Origin: Dichetophora obliterata
Taxonomy: Eukaryota > Arthropoda > Insecta > Diptera > Sciomyzidae
Assembly: GCA_963920525.1 (NCBI GenBank)
Contig: OY986435.1
Span: 175,376,266 to 175,440,265 of the forward strand
Direction of reading: 5' to 3'
Length of the DNA stretch: 64,000 nucleotides
The first letter of the stretch is position 1. The number at the start of each line of letters is the position of its first letter. Position numbers and translations under genes: made by a program. The notes below the pieces were generated by a model. It did no database searches, had not been told where the DNA came from, and saw only the letters and a list, made by a program, of their open reading frames with translations. Below, in pieces: positions 20,750 to 30,608 of the stretch.

Positions 20750-23700
20750 TATTTTTATTTATTTTTTATTTATTTATTTATTTAATTAATTAATATTTGT
20801 ACAATAAGACTTGGTCTTTAGTAGTACATCAATAGAGGTGAATCACATTTTTATAATTTTTACTTATTGAATAATTAATATTTGTCTAATAACTATGTGA
20901 ATTTAGAATATAAAAAGGAATTAAGATTTTGCGTTTAGGTTAAGTTTAATTAAATTGAACATTAAAATTTTTTTAAAAAAAAAGAATTAAGAATAAGATA
21001 ACTTAATAATTACTTGATTGAAGATTATTTTAAAGAAATAAGTAAAGTGGAAAAAAAAATTATAAACAAAATATAATAAGAAGAAAACGTTTGAAAGATA
21101 TGACAATAAGGAAAATAGAGAAAGAATAAATTTAAAGATTGAATTGAATTATCCATCAATAGAACAGAAGTAATTATAAACTGCATGTTCAAAGCTGCTT
21201 CTAAAAGTTAATTGTTTCAAATAGTTGGGTAATGAATTCCAAAGTCTAATGGTGCTTATGAAGAAAAATCTACTGCTATTGAGGTAGTTGTGTCTAGGAA
21301 CAATGATGTTGGTAGACCGAACTGATTGAAAAAATTGTAATTTCTCATAAAGATACCCTGGGCATTGTGTATTAATAAGTCTGTGCAAAAAAATAATATT
21401 ACGCATATTCAAGTATTGAACCAAACCACACCCAATAATTTCTTTACTTCTCAACGAAATATGGTCAAAACGTTGGATTTTAAAAACATACCTTGCCGCA
21501 TTGTTAAACGCCACAAGGAGCTTATGTTGCGATTGGGAATCAAGCTGACTATAGACAACATCTGAAAAAGTAATATGTGGCATTATTAGTTGTACTACAA
21601 GCCTACGACGAGTTTCAAGAGGGATAAAGTCTGAGGAAGCTCGTAAATAACGCAAAGTACCGTAGATTTTACTTATAATGTAATTAATATGGTCAATACA
21701 GGTTAATCTAGAGTTAATTATGAAACCAAGGTTTTTCACTTTATTCACAACGTTCAATTTATCAGTTCCTATTGACAAAAGTGGAATATCCACAAAGCAT
21801 GAATCATTCCTTGCAATTGGTAGCACTTTAGATTTTAAAGGATTGATATAAAGTAAGTTGGTGACTGCCCACTTGTTAAGCAATGCCAGATCATAGTTTA
21901 ATCTATATGCTAAGTCTTCTAAAAGACCAGTAGGTCGAGAGAGGTATAGCTGAATGTCATCAGCATAAGCATGAACGGTTGCATATTTACAAACAGAGAA
22001 TACGTCATTTAAAAAAATAGAGAAAAGTAAGGGACCCAAAATAGACCCTTGAGGCACACCGGCAGAAACAGAACAAGAGACGAACCATTATTACCAACTT
22101 TAACCTGTTGCATTCTATTATCTAGGTAATTGGATACTAGTTTAAATGCACTGTCACTGAAATAAAAAAAATGCTTAAGCTTATAGCAAAGCAGATTGTG
22201 ATCGACAGAGTCAAAAGCTTTGGAGAAATCTATAAGGCAAAGAAGAGTTATAAGATTCTTGTCATAGGCTATTCTAATGTCATCCATTATTTTCATTACT
22301 GCTGTCGAACAACTGTGACCAGAGCGAAAGCCAGACTGCAATGGGGATAAAAGATTGTTGACATGTAGGTACTCAGAAATCTGATCAGACATTATTCGTT
22401 CAAAAACCTTACTAAGAGCAGGGAGTATACTAATAGGTCTGAAATCTTTGGGATCAGAGACAGAAGTAGATTTAGCCACAGGCATGACCGTGGCAATCTT
22501 CCATAATTCTGGGAAACGGGAGCAAGTAATACAGTGATTGATAATATGAGTCAGGGGCGCTAAGATAAAGTGAATAACTAATTTGATAAATCGGATTGGC
22601 ATTTCATCAATCCCTACTGCATTGGAATTAATTTTCATTATGCATTTGGCTACATAATCCTCACTAACAGATGAGAATTCAAAAGATGGCAAGGAAAAAT
22701 TAGTTGCTTGTGCTGTCAACACGCCATTGTTGCCATTAAATATCCTGTTTGAGGAAATGTCCCGAGAAGGACTTGGGCACCCATTTGCCAAAAAGAAGCC
22801 ATTAAGTAAGTCCGGATCCAAATTACAAACACTAGGCTCCTTACTGAACACTCTATACTTTTTTATATTTTGCCATAACTGTTTAGAGCTTAACCCTGTA
22901 TTAAACTTACAACTGAAGAAGTTTGTCTTTTCTTGTCGAACCATGAGAGAAGCATAATTTCGAGCTCTCCTGTACTTGTCCCAGTTATCGTTTGTTCGAC
23001 TATTTTTCCACTTAGAGTGAAGTTTATTTCTAGCTTTAATAGCAGACAATACACGATTTGTAAACCAAGGACATGAGTTATTAGAAATTTGAATTGAGCG
23101 TAAAGGCACATGACGGTCAAACAGGACATTTAATTGATTCATGAGAACTCTAAGTTTATCATCCACCGAGCTATAAAACCAGCAGTCCATCCAACTCATA
23201 CTAGATAATTCATGACTTAAGGCGGATAAATCTATTGATTTGTAGTCACGATAAGAGAAACTGACATGAGAATTTTTTTTTAGATTTATATTAAGACAAC
23301 AAAAAAGTAAGTCATGATCAGACAAAAAACTCATTTGATCAAACTTTAGAACATAAGAAGCATCAGAAACTAGACAAACATCAAGCAAACTAGGCTCACA
23401 GTCTTGCATATAACGAGTGGGAATATCAGAATTCACAACTTTCAAGCCACTCAACGATGACAGGTAGTAAAAATTTTCTGTAGCAGAGTCATTCCGTAAT
23501 AAATTAATATTAAAGTCCCCACAAACAAAAAAGAAATCGTAGTCAATGACTTTTGCAGAAAGGTCAGAAAAAAATATTTCAGGATTAATGCATCTATTAG
23601 GGTTGTATACGCAAGAGACGAATATTTTTTTATGATTATCGAAGACTTCAACATTAATAAACTCACAAACATCATTACATTTATTCACAAACTTAGCATT

Positions 23701-23856
23701 AAGACTAGACTTACAATAGATAGCAACACCACCTCCCCTTCTACCACTTCTGTCATTTCGGAAAAGTCTAAATCCATTAAAGTTATAAAAAGAATCAGGA
23801 ATATCCCTCTTGAACCAGGTTTCAGTAACAAGATTGTTACTGTTGATTGTTGTTTC
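20750..23856 (-). mobile_element. CR1-like non-LTR retrotransposon, 5' truncated, nested
   Basis: The copy is bracketed by aactaatt at 20742-20749 and 23857-23864. It lies in the 3' UTR of the Jockey-like element, in opposite orientation, starting 9 bp past the ORF2 stop. Its own 3' end is a run of TAAA/TAAT units at 20750-20800, which reads as a microsatellite tail on the minus strand. The 5' end begins inside the endonuclease domain, so it was truncated on insertion. Because it lies within the Jockey-like copy, it is the younger of the two. Confidence 0.85.
21149..23856 (-). pseudogene. ORF2 endonuclease/reverse transcriptase, CR1-like
   Basis: The minus-strand frame opens within the endonuclease: TETWFKRDIPDSFYNF, RRGGGVAIYCKS, VCGDFNINLLR and SFLSDHDLL. 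RT follows: NAVGIDEMPIRFIK, DFRPISILPALSKVFERIM, QSGFRSGHSCSTAVMK, LIDFSKAFDSVDHNLL, GVPQGSILGPLLFSIFLNDV and HAYADDIQLYL. The C-terminus has the RLWNSLPNYLK block common to CR1-group elements and stops at 21149-21151. Frame damage is limited to a shift near 22075, just before the PQGS block, plus a break near 23690 between the endonuclease segments. There is no RNase H. The preserved YADD and few lesions suggest a fairly young copy. CR1 placement is from motif memory; related Jockey-superfamily clades are possible. Confidence 0.86.
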
Positions 23857-24417
23857 AACTAATTGTTAAAAAATTAACAACATTTACTGCAAAATTAAAA
23901 AGAAAAATATGTATAATAGATTTTTGTTATTTATTTTAAGTTTACATTTGTATTTAGTGTTAAGATGTTTGTTTAGTATTAAGATTTTTTAAATTTTGTA
24001 AAAAACATTTACAAGAAAACAGCATATGCCGGGAGCAAGCATAATATACTTAAAAGAAGGAATTTCACTATAATCATTTGGTTATGAAAGCTTGACGCGT
24101 TTTTCTTTAAATTAATATTAGAATAATACTATAATAGTTCTAAGTTATCTTATTCAAATGTATATGTTAATGTTGCTTTGTAATCCTGACCGAAAAGTCT
24201 CAATAAAATTTACTTACTTACTTACTTTAGATTTAGATTTTCTAATGTGTAGAAGCGTGTGTCAACCGGTGTAGTGTGCGTATCATGCTTACAAAATTAG
24301 TACAAAAAATCGAAGTAAAAAGCATTATGTGGTTTACATTTTGTTTATGTTCATTCTAGATAACTTTGTACCTTTTTCCCCCATAGAACAAATCCTGTGG
24401 ACGCCCATGAAGCTTTT

Positions 24418-27400
24418 GATATGAAAGACGATTTATGGTAATTTGGAGAAGAAGTGACCAATTTTTTATACAAATGTAATTTTTTAATAAAACATATATG
24501 TTTAGCTTAAATTTGTAACTGCTGTGAATTAAAGATTTAAATATGAGTTGCTTCAGGATTTAAATATGCGATACTTAGTTCTGACTTAAGTCGACTCAGG
24601 CTTTTATTGTCTATGAAAACATTATTATTTTTATTTTTTTCTATAAATATTTAAAAAAAATTTTCCGACAGTTAACTTTTTATTTAATTAAAACTACTTT
24701 TAACTTTTATATATAAAAATAAAAGTTTTCTCTCACTTTTAATTATTAATTTGAAAGTAAAATTTAAGAGTCTCCAAAGACATTTATTTTCCAAAAAATT
24801 TTTACAAGTCATTAAAGACTTTTATTTTGAAAAGTTATTTTTGAGAGTGTTTTGAGAATTTTTTTTTACAAAAGTCTTAACAAAAGTCTTAGAATAGCGA
24901 AAAGCGAAAAAAATCAAAATATGTTTATTTATGACCAATTACCAGCAACCAATATATTTTGTTAGTCTTCTCGACTATTGAAAAGATTCATATTCAACAA
25001 ATAAATAACACAATACTTTTTTTAAAAACAGAATTATAAAAAGAGAGAAAAGAAGAAGAGAAAATAAAAGTCTCAAAAGTATTTTAAAATTAACTTTTTC
25101 AAAAAAAAAGTCCTCAAAGAATTATACTCTTAAGTTTGATTTTATTTTATAAAAGTTAAAAACAACTGTTAAAAATAAGAGTTATTAAGTCAGAGTTAAA
25201 AACAAAAGTTATAAATAACTCTTGTTTGATTACTCTTACTTTAGACTTCCAATAATAAATTTTATATAATATAAGTTATTTCCGAGATTTTTTGGAAAAG
25301 TCTAAAGTCTTAACCTCTGGTAAAATCACAATGTTCCTTTTATGCTCCAAAGAACTGTTATATTCAGTATCTCACACTTTTGAAAGCTTTCCGCACTGAT
25401 ATTTTCTTAAATTTTTTAAGTATTTATTTTTAAAAGCTACTGCATCCATTGCTTTTTCAAAACGTGAAATCTGTTTGTTTCCTTTATATTTTACTAATTT
25501 CTCTAAGTTCCTTTGCTGCTTAACTTCTGGTTGTTGTTGTTTTTATGGGGGTGTTGTCAAGAGTTGCTAATTAAGCACAACGCGCTCTTAATTTTCAATA
25601 AACTTATTTAACAGGAAGCCGACTGGGTTGAAGTCGGTTCGGGGTTGACGATTATGTGTGGGTTTTAGTGTTGCTGGTGGTGGCTGTGTTGGTGATATTG
25701 AAAATAGTCGTTCTATAGCAAGGGGTTTAGAGAATAGGGACAGCAGAATAGGATTATATAAATTTGTGGTTTTTTTCCATAAATTTGCCATTTTATTTGT
25801 TGCTTCCAGCATTGTTGTTTTAGCATCGTTGCTTAAGCATCTTTATGTAAAAAATTTATTTTTTTTTCTTAATTGAAGTTGTTTTTGCTGCTGCTCTTCT
25901 CGAGCTGATGACTGTGCTTGCAATATAAGCAGCTGTTGTTTTGAGTTTTCCTTTTCGATGTAGTTTTGTTGTTGCTATGCTTTAGCTACATTTTCCTTCA
26001 ATGTTTTTCAATATTTTGTTTTTGTCATGTTGGTTTATTTTTTTATTTGTGTACTTCCTTTTCCTTGTTTGTCGTAATGTTTTGAACAACACATGCAACA
26101 TCAACAGAATCAAAATTGTTGTTGTGCCTTTCACTGTAGCTGAATGTTGCTCGCCATCACTTTGGAAAACGCCCAAACTTAGTAGATCGACATAATGGCG
26201 TAAATTTATCCATCCCCGCTGTCACTCAACTTTGATGAAACCTTGTTTTACTTTTAATTTTTTGACGCAATTTATTTCATAATTATCCCAATTATTTAAA
26301 AAAAAAAAATTAGGTTAGTTTTAAACTTCATTCCGATCGATATTTTCTTCCTTATTTATTCAAAGAGACTTTACAATATATTCTGAATTAATGATTCATT
26401 AAAAATGTCTGAAAACTTGTTTAAATAGTAATAAGTTTAAGAAAATATAAAAACTTAAATGTTTATTTCGACAACATGATAAGCCACTTAAGTTTAAAAA
26501 TCGGTTTTATAGTTCGTTTTATTAACTAATGCAATACCAACGTTCTTTGATATTAGGCAAGGCACACCAATACTCATTTAAGTTTGCAACCTATTTCAAA
26601 ATATTTATAACCTAATCCTCAACATTTTTGGTTTCAATTAAATTTTTTCAATAAAAATTCAATGTTATTGTGTTATGTGGCATTTCATATGAGGAGTGTC
26701 TGTTCAAAAGGTCCTATTTAACATTTTTGAAAAAGCTGTTTTTACTATGGCCTAGCACTTCAAATATTAAAACCCATCATTTGCACAAAAATTAAAAATC
26801 GTAAATATTTGCAATATTTTATGCATCAAAAGCTGCGTTCCATTCGCTTCAAAATAATCCAGATTATTTTTTTTACATGCAAAGCAAAAACAAAAATAAT
26901 AATCCTATAACAAATAGGATTATTTTTGCTATCCATATAAAATTGTGATATAGATTTTACAAAATTTTGAACACAGGTGCCGCACCTGTATATTTTTATG
27001 AGTTGTCATTTCATTTTTTGAATTATTTGTTTGTTTGATACAATGACTATTAGGTAGCCATGACAGCTACCTATTTTCTCACGAGCTGCGACCATCAAAT
27101 GTTAAACAAAAGAAAACAAAACAAACTGCGTGTGCCACATACATTGGATGCATTCAGCGGAGCCAACAATTGCACTTTAATTGTATATATAATTGCATAA
27201 TATTAGTAATTAAATAAAATAATTTTCAATTTTTCTGAAGTTTAAAGTAAAACACATTCAGAGAAAAACATCGTTCACCAAGGTATCGCTACCATAACAG
27301 TTCACAACAGTTTTGAACGACACACGTTCTCATGATACCTAATTGTTATTGTATCATGATTGCTTGTTTGAATTTAATTTTGATTGCAGCGGTAGTGCCC

Positions 27401-27494
27401 TCTACGAGTCGTTTTTCTTGTCTTTCCTTTGAGAAAATTTGTTATCGCGATTATATTAAGGCGAAAGAAACGCAGCCAAAGCTTATGTTTCTGT
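24418..27494. other. Gene-free AT-rich spacer with TTG-rich stretch and a hairpin
   Basis: I see no element boundaries between 24418 and 25500. 25520-25980 is rich in TTG and TGC triplets, a composition frequent in fly non-coding DNA; short ORFs there are low complexity. 26891-26928 is a hairpin: CAAAAATAATAATCCTAT against ATAGGATTATTTTTG with a 3-nt bulge. A variant of the ggcctattt word that marks the next element also occurs at about 26716. Confidence 0.45.
26891..26928. repeat. 18-bp hairpin with TAATCCTAT arms
   Basis: Left arm CAAAAATAATAATCCTAT and right arm ATAGGATTATTTTTG, separated by 5 nt. A single short hairpin with no surrounding element identified. Confidence 0.55.
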
Positions 27495-27842
27495 TTAAAA
27501 GGGCCTATTTGCATATAATTTAATAAATACTGAAACATTGCTTTTAAAGATATTTATTTTTAAACAAAAAGAACTAATATCAATTCAAGCTTTTATTTTT
27601 TGTAAAATAAAGACTCAAACGGGCCTATTAAATTTTTTTAAGGACTTAATTACAAGTATTGAGCCCGTTATATGGCAGTTACATATTTAGTTAATTAATT
27701 ATTTGTATGAAAACTTTTTATGAATATTTTATTACTGTGTTCATTTAATAACATACTTACAAATCTAAACAAAAAGGCCTATTTCTTCAGTAACTTTAAA
27801 ACCATTTAAATTTGTTTATCCATGCTTACATCATATATTAGC

Positions 27843-28253
27843 GGCATCGATAGTCTAGTGGAAGCGCGCTTGACTGTCGGACAGGGGTGCTGGGTTCGAA
27901 TCCTGGCCGGGCCATGGTCCTACGCTATAACCTTTTTTTCCTTATTTCTAATCAAAGAAACTTTAAAACACGTTAGCTGTGGGTAGATATATCACGGCGT
28001 TCCTTACCGAATTTCAAATAATAAGTTGATGGACCTCCGCTGTTTTGAATGAAATTTTTAAGAACAAGTGAAAATATGAAATTTAAGCCCAAAACGAAAA
28101 TCTTATGTAGAGATTTTTTTTTATGAGTTGTTATTATTATAAGATTTAAGTAAGTTAATCATTTTAATGCTTTATGTTGTACTATAAAAGAGCATAGCTC
28201 TTAGTGTACTTATATTTTCAACTATACGAATAAATTGAATTGAATTGAATTGA
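27843..28253 (+). mobile_element. tRNA-headed SINE with TTGAA tail
   Basis: The head GGCATCGATAGTCTAGTGG has an A-box-like sequence, and GGGTTCGAATCC is a consensus B-box, the split RNA polymerase III promoter. The acceptor halves do not pair well (about 5 of 7), so it is not a working tRNA. The tail is aattgaattgaattgaattg at about 28232-28252, a typical SINE pentanucleotide tail. The body between is non-coding. No flanking duplication is convincing. It lies within the decayed transposon. Confidence 0.6.
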
Positions 28254-28309
28254 GATGCGAGCTTTTTTCAATTTTAAATTTTTTACGAAATAAAGTGTAC
28301 AGACTTCAT

Positions 28310-28430
28310 ATAATAAATTATATACACATATATATTGTACATATATATGTGTATATTACATGTATATATGTGTGTGCCCATGTTTATGTATGTACATATA
28401 TATATCGTATATATATTATATTTACTAATA
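28310..28430. repeat. (TA/CA/TG)n low-complexity tract
   Basis: Alternating tatatg, catata and tgtg words produce an extended purine-pyrimidine alternating, partly palindromic tract. Confidence 0.6.
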
Positions 28431-28583
28431 ATGTATAAAAATTAAAAATTTTTTTGGATTGAGGGATTTTTTTTATTACATCATAGAATATGAAATAACG
28501 AAATACATTATAAATATGTACATATATTATCATGAACAAAATTATAAGATGTGAAACTTAATAATGCAAGTACGTCATACAAT

Positions 28584-30345
28584 TTAAATATGGTATGAAC
28601 TATATTCACCCACTGCGCGCAACAATTGTTCACCATAATTTGGGCTTTCTTTATGCACTTTATATTTTAGCCATGTCATATTAAAGTCATGGTGTACAGA
28701 CTCAATAGCCTGTTCCCCGTAGAATAGGTTTCTTAGACAGACGCGTTGATATTCCTCACAAAAATTAGTTACGTGCAAAAACACTGCGTGTGTTTTTGGT
28801 GTCACTGGAATTTTTAAATTCTAATAATTCCTCAATACATCTACTTTATTCAATAATTTCTTGCAAGAGTTTCCGTCAAATCCATGATTTCCATTGCTGA
28901 TGACTCGCTCCACATTACATTCTTTTGCCCAGTTAAAAGCATCTGATTCGAATTCATTTAGCATGTGCTAATAAAGAGTTTTTACAACACCTATGAGAAG
29001 ATGCAGCTCAGGAGGTGGTATTATGTCCAGATATAAACGATCATTATCGCTGTTGCAAATAGTCAATTTTTAAATAAACGCTAATTTTTTGTTTTTTTAC
29101 CAGATGCAAGCCAATCAACATAATATTTGATGTACTTCCCGATGGTCTTATACTCAATTTCAGATTCAGCGTGATTTGATTTATCAGAAAAACACTATAT
29201 ACACGGAAATGTGCTTGCATGATTTTGGATCCCTGCAAGTATATTCGCTAATTCACAATCTGTTGCGATCGAGCCAGTGAAATCGTGAATATTTAATTGT
29301 TTCCACATAATTGAAACATTATTATAATTGAGCACAGGGAGAAATTGCTAAAATAAATATTTTTAAATTTTTTGGTGTGATTCTTTCACTATACATTTTT
29401 CTATTATTGCTCGACTCAATCATATCAAGAGAACTGACCGCACGGATTTCTTGAGAAAAAACGCAGATTTATAAAAAAACGCCACCCCCGTCTATACCGT
29501 ATTTCAAATGCACATTGATTGTTTCTCTCTCTTTTTGTATATATTTAAGAATTTGTTCGACAATATTACAAGAAATTAAAGTTACCTCGTACTTAGTTTC
29601 GATGGTATTTTTAATGTTCACTAGTTCGATTTTTTCGCAATTAAAAAATGAAAACATGATAAAAGTTTTGGTTTCAACTCACTTTCCACTATGTATCTAT
29701 TGTTTGCAGCTATCGCATACATAGATTTTAAACTTATATTCAATGTAATTTTTAATTTCTTAAAATTTTTCTACACTAAATAAATATTTTTTGATATATT
29801 TTTATTTTTCACGTGATGTGAATTTGTAATGGCTTGCCGTGTAGTTGGGATAAGGAAATATTTGAATTTTTCTTCTCATTATAATAAACAAGAGCAGTTT
29901 TTAAAAAATTTGAAACAACTTATTTTTGTTTTGTAGAATTACAAGATTTTTGAACCACACTGATAATATTTTAAAAAATTTTTTTGTTGTATTTATGGTT
30001 AATGCCACGTTTTATTAAATTAATACACGCACTGCATCGTTTTTCATGGTCAACTTGTTCATTTTTCTTGAAAGGTTCATTGAAGTTGTTTGACTTTGAA
30101 TTAAAAGTATTGTTCCTTGCTTGAAAAATTTTTCCGTCATATGAAAAATTCGCAATATTTGCCAATCTAGCATTTTCACATATAAAACCCTTACACAAAT
30201 CATCAAGTGTAGATCGCGTAATTCTTCGGTTCTTGGATAATGTATAATCTGGTATGCAATCAATTTTCTGGATGTACTATATAAATTCTGTTTGCATGAA
30301 TTGCATACTACACTTGGAAAAGAAACGGTGCTTGGATTAAGCACA
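28584..30345 (-). pseudogene. Remnant of an unfamiliar transposase-like protein
   Basis: Reading the minus strand 5' to 3' gives, in order: VVCNSCKQNLY and LCKGFICENARLANI (a Cys-rich N-terminus, with ACINLIKRGINHKYN after it), KYGIDGGGVFLKICV near 29470, NNVSIMWKQLNIH near 29300, ELANILAGIQNHASTFPC near 29240, PPPELHLLIGVVKTLY near 29010, NWAKECNVERVISNG and GNSCKKLLNKVDVL near 28900, then TPKTHAVFLHVTNFC and GEQAIESVHHDFNMTWLKYK to 28584. The blocks lie in three frames with several stops, so the gene is dead. I recognise the pattern as that of arthropod and cnidarian transposon proteins usually annotated only as uncharacterised; a DDE-type role is an inference. Confidence 0.6.
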
Positions 30346-30608
30346 TAATTTTTCGATTTTCATCGTGCGTACGAATATGGTCAAGACCCATAATTATTAA
30401 AAAGTATACTATGTGCACAATATATTTTCACTTGCACTTTTAAACCCACTAAAAAACCGGAGGCCCATCAACTTTTTTTTTAAATTAGTTAAGGAACGCG
30501 GTGTTGTATAACTGCGTTAAGAAAGTCTCAGAATTGTAAACATAACAAAAACTAGACTTTTTTTCAGTTTTCTTCAACTTCATACAATGTCGAAATAGGC
30601 CCTTTTCA

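Larger units (their letters stand above)
16076..24223 (+). mobile_element. Jockey-like non-LTR retrotransposon, full length, interrupted
   Basis: The element is bounded by a 14-bp direct repeat, actttagatttaga, at 16062-16075 and 24224-24237. It has two overlapping ORFs and ends with an AATAAA signal followed by a (TTAC)n tail at about 24205-24223. Removing the nested minus-strand element and one copy of its 8-bp duplication leaves about 5.0 kb, a typical Jockey length. ORF1 has three zinc knuckles; ORF2 has endonuclease and RT and no RNase H, as in the Jockey clade. Reading-frame damage in ORF2 makes it non-autonomous. The microsatellite tail overlaps the target duplication, so the exact 3' boundary could shift by a few bases. 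Confidence 0.85.
13736..24409. mobile_element. Possible hAT-like element split by a Jockey-like insertion
   Basis: The left end CATGGGCGTCCGCAGG at 13736 is the inverse of the right end ccTGTGGACGCCCATG at 24409, with one mismatch over 16 bp. The outside 8 bp are aagctgtt and aagctttt (13728-13735 and 24410-24417), matching at 7 of 8. Removing the Jockey-like element at 16076-24223 and one copy of its duplication leaves about 2.5 kb, a normal size for a DNA transposon. The remaining interior contains a palindromic MITE, a tRNA-like fragment and a 30-bp inverted repeat, and no transposase. An 11-G run lies just inside the left end. The reading is inferred from ends only. Confidence 0.45.
27499..30604 (-). 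mobile_element. Decayed DNA transposon of uncertain superfamily, TTAA-like target
   Basis: The inverted ends AAGGGCCTATTT (27499) and AAATAGGCCCTT (30604) match over 12 bp, and over 14 bp if the adjoining AA/TT is counted. The left end is preceded by ttaa and the right followed by ttca, suggesting a 4-bp TTAA target with one change. Extra copies of GGGCCTATT-like words lie inside the left end at about 27617 and 27774. The minus strand carries colinear remnants of one long transposase-like protein at 28584-30345. A SINE is inserted at 27843-28253. A TTAA target is used by piggyBac and Kolobok elements, but the protein motifs match neither clearly in my reading. Confidence 0.55.

Noticed and set aside
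25588..26195. Short ORFs in both strands with Val/Leu or Gln/Thr runs
   Set aside because: Explained by TTG-rich low complexity.
27843..27915. Possible functional tRNA gene (good T arm and boxes A and B)
   Set aside because: The acceptor halves pair at only about 5 of 7 positions and a long body ending in a TTGAA tail follows, so a SINE is the better call.
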